A stretch of 64,000 bases of DNA from Azospirillum agricola (GTDB lineage Bacteria > Pseudomonadota > Alphaproteobacteria > Azospirillales > Azospirillaceae), in NCBI RefSeq assembly GCF_017876095.1, contig NZ_JAGINM010000015.1, positions 124,001-188,000 on the forward strand, written 5' to 3'. Both the position numbers and the translations under genes were made by a program. This document shows positions 34,365-40,931 of this stretch, piece by piece; the stretch's first letter is position 1; each line of letters begins with the position of its first letter. The notes below the pieces were generated by a model. It was not told the origin of the DNA, searched no databases, and saw only the letters and a list, made by a program, of their open reading frames with translations.

Positions 34365-35252
34365 TCACACGCGCTCGATGTCTTTGGTGCCGAACAGGCC
34401 GTACGGCTTGATCATCAGGATGGCGATCAGGACGTAGAAGGGGGCGATCTCGTACATGTTGCCCCAGTTCAGCCATTGGCTGTCCAGATAGTGGGCGACA
34501 TTCTCCAGCACGCCGACGATCAGGCCGCCGACGACGGCGCCGATGACGCTGTCGAGCCCGCCGAGGATCACCGCCGGGAAGACCTTGATGCCGAAGAAGG
34601 AGAGCGCCGAGGACACGCCGTTGACGACGCCGACGGTGACGCCCGCCACCGCCGAGACCATGGCGGAGATGGCCCAGCTCATCGCGAACATCTGGCGCAC
34701 CGAGATGCCGAGCGACTGCGCCACCTGCTGGTCGAAGGCGGTCGCCCGCATCGCCAGCCCCAGCCGCGAGTATTTGAAGAACCAGCCGAAGCCGGCCATG
34801 ATCAGGATCGAGATGCCGAGCGAGACGACGTAGACCGTCTGCACCTGGAGCCCGAAGATGTCCATGGTGGCGTGGGCGAAGATCGGCGGGAAGGGCTTGG
34901 CGAAGACACCGAACATCCACTTCATCGCCGCCTGGAAGACGATCGACAGGCCGATGGTGACCATGATGACCGAGATGATCGGCTCGCCGATCATCGGCCG
35001 CAGCACGACGACCTGGAGGACGATGCCGAAGACCAGCATGAAGACGAGCGTGATCGGGAAGCCGATCCAGAAGGGAAGCTGCCAGGAGGTCAGCAGCCAC
35101 CAGCAGGTCCAGGCGCCGATCAGCAGGAACTCGCCCTGCGCGAAGTTGACGATGCGGCTGGCCTTGTAGATCAGCACGAACGACATGGCGACCACGCCGT
35201 ACAGCGCGCCGACGATCAGGCCGTTGACGAGAAGCTGGAACAGAAGGGTCAT
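34365..35252 (-). CDS. livH: LIV-type ABC transporter permease (LivH)
   Basis: Inner-membrane permease, 295 aa, about eight helices. Typical LivH motifs are LLVNGLIVGALYGVVAMSF near the N terminus, NFAQGEFLLIGAW, and the coupling loop LAMRATAFDQQVAQSLGI. The C-terminal VILGGLDSVIGAVVGGLIVG and FYVLIAILMIKPYGLFG are also family hallmarks. It is followed by LivM after seven bases. Upstream is a 159-bp composite palindromic element that separates it from the acyl-CoA ligase gene. Confidence 0.9.
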   Translation of the reverse strand: MTLLFQLLVNGLIVGALYGVVAMSFVLIYKASRIVNFAQGEFLLIGAWTCWWLLTSWQLPFWIGFPITLVFMLVFGIVLQVVVLRPMIGEPIISVIMVTIGLSIVFQAAMKWMFGVFAKPFPPIFAHATMDIFGLQVQTVYVVSLGISILIMAGFGWFFKYSRLGLAMRATAFDQQVAQSLGISVRQMFAMSWAISAMVSAVAGVTVGVVNGVSSALSFFGIKVFPAVILGGLDSVIGAVVGGLIVGVLENVAHYLDSQWLNWGNMYEIAPFYVLIAILMIKPYGLFGTKDIERV

Positions 35253-35283
35253 GGCGTGGCCTCGCCGAGGTGGGTCTTGTGTA

Positions 35284-35442
35284 CCCCTCTCCCCCCAATC
35301 GCAAGCGCAGCTTGCGATGCCGACAGGCGAAGCGAAGCTTCGCCGAAAGGTGGGGAGAGGGTTAGGGTGAGGGGGATCGGTGGCGAGAAGCGTCCGGCAG
35401 GCGGATCCCCCTCACCCATCCTCTCCCCGGGGGGGAGAGGGG
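35284..35442. repeat. Composite palindromic element with inserted hairpin (B)
   Basis: Same framework as the element at 26934 but the first arm is interrupted by about 60 bases: a 9-bp stem with a 3-base loop (atcgcaagc-gca-gcttgcgat) followed by gccgacaggcgaagcgaag and cttcgccgaaagg. The spacer gcgagaagcgtccggcag is near-identical to copy A. The plus-strand end is followed by five T. It lies between the acyl-CoA ligase and livH genes. Confidence 0.88.
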
Positions 35443-35466
35443 TTTTTCCTGTCTGCATGAGCCGCG

Positions 35467-37419
35467 TCACGCCGCGACCGGCTGGGGCTTGGCCGCCTTG
35501 CCCGGCACGAGGTCGATGACGGTCAGCGTGGTGCGGATGCGCTGCTTGGTGCCGTCCTGGAAGGAGATCATCGTGTCGACGTCGATCTTCGGCTGGCCGG
35601 CGTACATCGCCTCGATGATCGTCCCGTACTTCTCGCCGATGACGCTGCGGCGCACCTTGCGGGTGCGGGTCAGCTCGCCGTCGTCGGCGTCCAGCTCCTT
35701 GTAGAGCAGCAGGAACTTGGCGATGCGCTGGGCCTCGGGCAGCGTGGCGTTCACCCGCTCGACCTCGGTGCGCAGCAGCTCGTAGACCTCGGGCCGCGAG
35801 GACAAATCGGCGTAGGTCGTGAAGGCGATCCGGTTCTTCTCCGCCCATTTGGACAGGATCGACAGCCGGATGCAGATCATCGCCGACAGGTAATCGCGCT
35901 TGTCGCCCAGGATCACCGCCTCGGCCACGTACGGCGAGAACTTCAGCTTGTTCTCGATGTATTGCGGGCTGAAGCGGTCTCCCCCAGCGGTGGTCGCGAT
36001 GTCCTTGATGCGGTCGATGATGACCAGATGGCCCTTCTTGTCGAAATAGCCGGCGTCGCCGGTGTGCATCCAGCCGTCGCGCATGTCGGCGACGGTCGCC
36101 GTCTCGTTCTTGTAATAGCCGGCGAACATGTTGGGGTGGGTGGTGACGATCTCGCCGACGCCGTTGTGGTCGGGGTCGATCACCTTCACCTGCACGCCAT
36201 CGTCGAAGGGCACGCCGACCGTGTCGAAATCCACGTCGCCGGCGCGGTGGACGGTGTAGGCGCCCATCGTCTCGGTCTGGCCGTAGATCTGGCGCAGCGG
36301 CACGCCGAGCGCCTGGAAGAACTTGAAGGTGTCCGGCCCCAGCGCCGCACCGCCGGTGGCGGCCGACTTCAGGTTGGTGAAGCCCAGACGGTCGCGCAGC
36401 GCCTTGAACAGGATGCGGTCGGCGACGGCCGAGCGCTCCCCCTTGGCCAGCGCCTCCAGCCCCAGCTTCATGCCCAGCTCGAACATCTTCTGCTTGAAAG
36501 GCGAGGCGTCCATCATGCGGGCGCGCACGTCGGCGGCGATGGCCTCCCACAGGCGCGGCGCGAACAGCACGAAGCTCGGCCCGATCTCGCGGAAGTCGTG
36601 CATCATCGTCTCGGCTTCCTCGACGAAGTTCACGCGCATGCGCGACACCATGCCCATGCCGACCGCGTAGACCTGCTCCATGATCCAGGACATCGGCAGG
36701 ACCGAGACGTATTCGTCCTCCGGCCCCTTGGGGTCGACCGATAGGTAGCTGGCGACGTGGCGGATCAGGCTGCCCGCCGGCAGCATCGCCATCTTCGGGT
36801 TCGACGTGGTGCCGGACGTGGTGCAGAGGATCGCCACCTCGTCGCCCTTGGTCGCGGCGACCATCGTCTCGTAGAGGTTCGGCTGCTGCGCGTGCAGCGC
36901 CTCGCCCATCGCCACCAGCTCGGTCGCCGGCAGCAGGCGCGGGTCGGTGTATTTGCGCATGCCGCGCGGGTCGGAATAGATGATGTGCTTGAGCGTCGGC
37001 AGCCGTTCGGCGAGGTTCAGCAGCTTGTCGACCTGCTCCTCGTCCTCGGCGAAGACGACCTTCACGTCGGCGTAGGTGATGAGGTAGGCGACCTCCTCGT
37101 CGAGCGCGTCGCGGTAGATGCCCAGGCTGTAGCCGCGCAGCGCGTGGGTCGCCACCTCGCCCATCACCCAGTCCGGCCGGTTGTCGCCGAGCAGCCCGAC
37201 CACCTCGCCCGGCACGACGCCGAGCTTGGTCAGGCCGAGCGCGAAGGCGCGCACGCGGGCGTGGACGTCGGACCAGGTGAAGGTCCGCCAGATGCCGAAA
37301 TCCTTCTCGCGCATGGCGATCTCGCTGCCATGGTCGCGGGCGTGCAAGGTCACCAGCTTGGGCAGCGTGTCGTGGATTTTCAGGTCGGGCAGCGACATGG
37401 GAGCGTTTCCGGCCATCAC
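35467..37419 (-). CDS. Long-chain-type acyl-CoA ligase (AMP-binding, FACS-like)
   Basis: Acyl-adenylate-forming enzyme of 650 aa predicted to convert a carboxylic acid to its CoA thioester. Phosphate loop ILCTTSGTTSNPKMAML, A5 motif YGQTETMGAY, A8 hinge HLVIIDRIKDIATTAGGDRF and a full C-terminal domain are present, with FSPQYIE as in eukaryote-like FACS and bacterial FadD15-type enzymes. Unusually, it is embedded in a LIV transporter operon: it overlaps the LivG gene by 4 bases (ATGA) and precedes livH. Substrate unknown; aromatic, branched or medium-chain acids are all possible. Confidence 0.87.
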   Translation of the reverse strand: MMAGNAPMSLPDLKIHDTLPKLVTLHARDHGSEIAMREKDFGIWRTFTWSDVHARVRAFALGLTKLGVVPGEVVGLLGDNRPDWVMGEVATHALRGYSLGIYRDALDEEVAYLITYADVKVVFAEDEEQVDKLLNLAERLPTLKHIIYSDPRGMRKYTDPRLLPATELVAMGEALHAQQPNLYETMVAATKGDEVAILCTTSGTTSNPKMAMLPAGSLIRHVASYLSVDPKGPEDEYVSVLPMSWIMEQVYAVGMGMVSRMRVNFVEEAETMMHDFREIGPSFVLFAPRLWEAIAADVRARMMDASPFKQKMFELGMKLGLEALAKGERSAVADRILFKALRDRLGFTNLKSAATGGAALGPDTFKFFQALGVPLRQIYGQTETMGAYTVHRAGDVDFDTVGVPFDDGVQVKVIDPDHNGVGEIVTTHPNMFAGYYKNETATVADMRDGWMHTGDAGYFDKKGHLVIIDRIKDIATTAGGDRFSPQYIENKLKFSPYVAEAVILGDKRDYLSAMICIRLSILSKWAEKNRIAFTTYADLSSRPEVYELLRTEVERVNATLPEAQRIAKFLLLYKELDADDGELTRTRKVRRSVIGEKYGTIIEAMYAGQPKIDVDTMISFQDGTKQRIRTTLTVIDLVPGKAAKPQPVAA

Positions 37420-38309
37420 GCGACCTCCTTGCGGACGCTGTTGGCGGCCGGGGCCGCCTCTTCCTCGTCGTCCTCGCCCAGATAGGCGCGGCGGACGCGC
37501 GGGTTGGCCAGCACTTCCTCGGGCTTGCCCTCGGCGATCTTCTTGCCGAACTCCAGCACCATCACCCGGTGCGAGATGTCCATGACCACGCCCATGTCGT
37601 GCTCGATCATGACCACGGTCATGCCGAACTCCTCGTTGAGGTCGACGATGTAGCGGGCCATGTCCTCCTTCTCTTCCAGGTTCATGCCGGCCATCGGCTC
37701 GTCGAGCAGGATCAGGTCGGGCTTCAGCGCGATGGCGCGGGCCAGCTCGACCCGCTTGCGCAGCCCGTAGGACAGCGTCCCGGCGGTGGCCTTGCGGACA
37801 TGCTGGATTTCGAGGAAATCGATGATCTCCTCCACCTCGCGGCGGTGCGCCAGCTCTTCCTTGCGGGCGCCGGTCAGCCAGTAGAGCGAGCCGGTCAGGA
37901 AGTTGTTCTTCAGCAGGTGGTGGCGGCCGACCATGATGTTGTCGAGCACGGTCATGTGCCCGAACAGCGCCAGATTCTGGAAGGTGCGGCCGATGCCCAG
38001 CGAGGCGCGGTGGTTCGGGGTCATCCCCGTCACGTCGCGGCCCTTGAAATAGACCTTGCCGTCGGTCGGCTTGTAGCGGCCGGAGATGCAGTTGACCATC
38101 GAGGTCTTGCCCGCACCGTTCGGTCCGATGATGGAAAACAACTCACCCTTGCGGATGCCGAAGCTGACGTCGGTCAGGGCCTGCACGCCACCGAAGCGCA
38201 GATTGACGCCCCTGGCCTCGAAAATGGTCTCCGCCTGGGCGGAGCTTTCCATGTTCCCGGGGGCCGGCTGGGCAGAGCCACGGTGCGTTGCGACGGGCGC
38301 GCCGGACAT
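37416..38309 (-). CDS. livG: LIV-type ABC transporter ATP-binding protein (LivG)
   Basis: First gene of the transporter/ligase operon, 297 aa. Walker A GPNGAGKTSM, Q-loop RTFQNLALFG, signature LSYGLRKRVELARA (LSGGQ variant), Walker B LILLDEPMAGMN and H-loop IEHDMGVVMD are present. A 20-residue N-terminal extension and an acidic tail (GEDDEEEAAPA) exceed standard LivG. The start has a strong AGGAGG SD and is 68 bases from the nearest of two operator-like palindromes, with a promoter between the two. LYWLTGARKEELAHR resembles LivG proteins encoded next to acyl-CoA ligases. Confidence 0.9.
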   Translation of the reverse strand: MSGAPVATHRGSAQPAPGNMESSAQAETIFEARGVNLRFGGVQALTDVSFGIRKGELFSIIGPNGAGKTSMVNCISGRYKPTDGKVYFKGRDVTGMTPNHRASLGIGRTFQNLALFGHMTVLDNIMVGRHHLLKNNFLTGSLYWLTGARKEELAHRREVEEIIDFLEIQHVRKATAGTLSYGLRKRVELARAIALKPDLILLDEPMAGMNLEEKEDMARYIVDLNEEFGMTVVMIEHDMGVVMDISHRVMVLEFGKKIAEGKPEEVLANPRVRRAYLGEDDEEEAAPAANSVRKEVA

Positions 38310-38376
38310 TTCCTCCTCCGTTGCTGTTGGTTCGGCTGTTCTCGAACGCCTGCGCCGGCTCTTGTTCGGCCGGTTG

Positions 38377-38393
38377 GGTCCATATTGTGGACC
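38377..38393. promoter_or_regulatory. Operator-like palindrome, livG side
   Basis: ggtcca-tattg-tggacc, a perfect 6-bp inverted repeat with a five-base centre. A second copy of the same core is at 38494. It falls 23-39 bases downstream of the predicted minus-strand -10, a repressor-like position. Palindromes of this size suit IclR-family dimers, and an IclR-type HTH is encoded next door. Confidence 0.6.
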
Positions 38394-38415
38394 TCTCTTG
38401 GGGCAACACGGGCAC

Positions 38416-38443
38416 TATATACCGTGATCCGTTCTGTTATCAA
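38416..38443 (-). promoter_or_regulatory. Predicted promoter of the livG operon
   Basis: Minus strand -35 TTGATA (38443-38438), 16-base spacer, -10 TATATA (38421-38416). It is the best sigma-70-like match in the 203-base divergent space between livG and the HTH/synthetase gene. Confidence 0.5.
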
Positions 38444-38493
38444 CACTGACATTCCGCCGACGCATGTTTTTTCAGGGGACAAGGCGTCGGTCA

Positions 38494-38508
38494 GTCCATA
38501 TTATGGAC
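38494..38508. promoter_or_regulatory. Operator-like palindrome, regulator side
   Basis: gtcca-tatta-tggac, identical in core and nearly in centre to 38377-38393. It ends four bases before the ATG of the HTH/synthetase gene, where binding would block transcription or translation initiation, suggesting autoregulation. Confidence 0.6.
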
Positions 38509-38512
38509 CTTC

Positions 38513-40186
38513 ATGATGACCGACACCGAAAGCCCGACCCCCGCCGCATCCGGCGGCACCCAGAGCATCGAACGCGCCATCGCCCTCCTGCGCGGCGTCG
38601 CCGCGTCCGGCGAGGACGGCGCGCGGCTGGCCGATCTGATGACGGGGGCGAGGTTGTCGAAAGGCACGGCGCACCGTCTGCTGATCGCGCTGGCCCGCGA
38701 AGGGCTGGTCGAGCAGGATGGGCGCAGCCGCCGCTACCATCTCGGACCCGATCTGGTGGAGCTGGGCGATCTGGCCGCCGCGCGGCACCGCCCGCCGCCC
38801 CTGCCCGTCCCCGCCGCCGCAGCCGCCGAGTTGACTCCCGCCCCGCCGCAGCCGGAGATCGCGGTGCGCGCCTCGGCCTTCCTGCGGGCGGAATACCGGG
38901 GCGACTCGATCCCGCTGGCGACCCTGCTGTGCGACCGCCATGTCCGCGCCGCCGACGGGGCGCGGGCCGCCCTGCTGCACGAGAGCGTCGCCGGCCAGAC
39001 CACCGAACTCAGCTTCGCCCGCCTCGCCCGCGATTCGGCGCGCTTCGCCACGGTGCTGGCCGGCATGGGGGTCGGCCCCGGCGACCGCGTTGCGGTGCTG
39101 CTGCCCAAGGGGCCGGAGCTGCTGATCGCGGCGCTGGCGATCTGGCGGCTCGGCGGCGTCTACATGCCGCTGTTCGCCACCTACACCGCCTCGGCGGTCG
39201 CCTACCGGCTGGCCGACAGCGACGCCCGCGCCATCGTCACCAACGGTTTCCTGCGCCGCAAGGTGCCGCGCGACAACGCGCGGCCCGTCGCGGCGGTCGA
39301 GGGCGACGAGGCGTTCGGCCCCGAAATCACCCCCTTCTGGTCGTCCCTGCACGCCGCCGAGCCGCGGACCGGGGTCGCCGGCTACCGCGAGGGCGACGCC
39401 TTCGCCCTGATCTACACCTCCGAATCGGAGCCGACGCCGCTCGGCGTGCCGCTGCCGGTCAAGGCGCTGTCGGGCATCGAGCAGTACATGCGCGTCGGCC
39501 TCGACCTGCGCGACGACGACATTTACTGGAACATGGCCGATCCCGGCTGGGCCTACGGAGTCTATTACGGGCTGGTCGGGCCGCTGCTGCTCGGGCGGAC
39601 GACGATCTTCTGCGACGGCCCCTACGACGTGCGCCAGGGCTACCGGATGCTGACCAAGTTCGGCGTCACCAACCTGACCGCCGCGCCGTCGCAGATCCGC
39701 GCGTGGCACGGCGCCGACCCCGGCGTGACCCAGCAGTTCGCCCTGCGCATCCTGTCGGTGGTGGGCGAGCCGCTGCCGGCCGACCTGATCGCCTGGGCCA
39801 ACCGCACGGTGAAGGTGCCGCTGCTCGACCAGTACGGCCAGCGCGAGACCGGCATCTTCATCGTCAACCGCTACGACCCCGACGATTCCAGCCGCCCCGG
39901 CGACGGGTCGCTCGGGCGGCCGATGCCGGGCTACCGCGTCGTCGTGCTCGACAAGGACGGCGCCGAGGCGCCGGTCGGCGGCGCCGGAGAGATCGCCATC
40001 GACGTCGACCGGTCGCCGCTCTTCTGGTTCGAGGATTACGCCAACGACCCGGAGCGCACCGCCCGGCGCTTCCGCCACGGCCGGCGCTATTACCTGACCG
40101 GCGACTGGGCCTTTCTTGACGGCGACGGCAACATCCACTATCGCGGGCGGGCTTCCGACGCCATCCTGATGCAGGAAGGGGAGTAG
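38513..40186 (+). CDS. IclR-type HTH fused to truncated AMP-binding synthetase domain
   Basis: Unusual 557-aa fusion. Residues about 15-85 are an IclR N-terminal winged helix (GTQSIERAIALLRGVA, RLSKGTAHRLLIALAREGLV, RYHLGPDLVELG). A Pro/Ala linker (about 90-112) replaces the start of the IclR effector domain, and residues about 118-557 are an acetyl-CoA-synthetase-like fold: VAVLLPKGPELLIAALAIW, MADPGWAYGVYYGLVGPLL, YGQRETG near 442 and YYLTGDWAF near 527. It seems catalytically dead: the phosphate loop reads IYTSESEPTPLG instead of TSGTTGxPKG, and the chain stops at RGRASDAILMQEGE, right at the hinge, so the C-terminal lobe with the catalytic Lys is absent. Probably a ligand-sensing regulator of the divergent transporter/ligase operon. 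Confidence 0.8.
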   Translation: MMTDTESPTPAASGGTQSIERAIALLRGVAASGEDGARLADLMTGARLSKGTAHRLLIALAREGLVEQDGRSRRYHLGPDLVELGDLAAARHRPPPLPVPAAAAAELTPAPPQPEIAVRASAFLRAEYRGDSIPLATLLCDRHVRAADGARAALLHESVAGQTTELSFARLARDSARFATVLAGMGVGPGDRVAVLLPKGPELLIAALAIWRLGGVYMPLFATYTASAVAYRLADSDARAIVTNGFLRRKVPRDNARPVAAVEGDEAFGPEITPFWSSLHAAEPRTGVAGYREGDAFALIYTSESEPTPLGVPLPVKALSGIEQYMRVGLDLRDDDIYWNMADPGWAYGVYYGLVGPLLLGRTTIFCDGPYDVRQGYRMLTKFGVTNLTAAPSQIRAWHGADPGVTQQFALRILSVVGEPLPADLIAWANRTVKVPLLDQYGQRETGIFIVNRYDPDDSSRPGDGSLGRPMPGYRVVVLDKDGAEAPVGGAGEIAIDVDRSPLFWFEDYANDPERTARRFRHGRRYYLTGDWAFLDGDGNIHYRGRASDAILMQEGE

Positions 40187-40213
40187 GCGCGTGGCGGGAC
40201 GAGGAATCGGCGG

Positions 40214-40798
40214 GTGAGCGGCACGATGGAAGCAAGAACGAAGAACCGCGACTCCTGGCTGGCCGCCGCCTTCTCGGCGCTGGCCGAGGGCGGGGTCGAG
40301 AAGGTGCGGGTCGAGCTGCTGGCGAAGACGCTGAAGGTCACCAAGGGCAGCTTCTACTGGCATTTCCGCGACCGCACCGACCTAATGAACGCCCTGCTGG
40401 ACAGCTGGAAGCAGGGCCGCATCGCCGCGATCAAGGAACAGACCCGGCTGGACGGCCGCGAGCCGACCCGCCAGCTCCACGACCTGCTGGCGCTCTACGG
40501 CGGCAACAACCCGCGCGGCATGGCGATCGAGCTGGCGGTGCGCGACTGGGCCCGCCGCGCCCCGGAGGCGGAGGGCGTCGTCGCCGAGGTCGACCGCGAG
40601 CGGCTGCGCTGCGTCGGCGACCTGTTCGCGGCGCTGGGCCTGCCGCCCGACCAGGCCTTCGCCCGCGCCTACCTGTTCTACGCCTTCGCCTTCGGCCAGG
40701 GGCTGCTGGCCCGCCAATCGGCGGCCGAGCGGGCCGAAACGGTGCAGGCGATCTGCGGCGCGGTGCTGGTGCCGGTGCCGGGCGGCCCGGCGGGCTGA
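40214..40798 (+). CDS. TetR-family transcriptional regulator
   Basis: DNA-binding repressor-type protein of 194 aa from GTG 40214 (GAGG nine bases upstream); ATG 40226 is an alternative. The N-terminal HTH (about 10-55) shows SWLAAAFSALAEGGVEKVR, TKGSFYWHFRDRTDL, the classical TetR recognition helix and following turn. The helical ligand domain is not recognisable. It starts 28 bases after the HTH/synthetase gene on the same strand, so the two regulators are probably co-transcribed. Targets may include the acyl-CoA operons to the left, but nothing in the sequence proves this. Confidence 0.85.
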   Translation: MSGTMEARTKNRDSWLAAAFSALAEGGVEKVRVELLAKTLKVTKGSFYWHFRDRTDLMNALLDSWKQGRIAAIKEQTRLDGREPTRQLHDLLALYGGNNPRGMAIELAVRDWARRAPEAEGVVAEVDRERLRCVGDLFAALGLPPDQAFARAYLFYAFAFGQGLLARQSAAERAETVQAICGAVLVPVPGGPAG

Positions 40799-40823
40799 GG
40801 GAGGCCGCTTCTCTCTTCCACCA

Positions 40824-40915
40824 CGTCATGCCCGTGCTTGGCACGGGCATCCACGGGCAAGCCTCAAGGTTCCGCGTGGATGACCGGGGCAAGCCCGGTC
40901 ATGATGAAAAGGACG
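40824..40915. repeat. About 92-bp paired-hairpin palindromic element (copy 2)
   Basis: Starts cgtcatgcccgtgcttggc, continues with hairpin gcccgtgc/gcacgggc and atccacg, then tggatgaccggggcaagc and ccggtcatgat. Same layout as the elements at 33165 and 63700. It fills the space between the convergent tetR and chemoreceptor genes. Confidence 0.8.
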
Positions 40916-40931
40916 GAGGGAGCGTCGATTT

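Noticed and set aside
38513..40186. Interpretation of the HTH/synthetase protein as a frameshifted normal synthetase
   Set aside because: No continuation resembling a C-terminal adenylation lobe is found in any frame before the TetR start at 40214, and the phosphate loop is changed within an otherwise intact frame. A true truncated architecture is more likely, though a deletion cannot be excluded.
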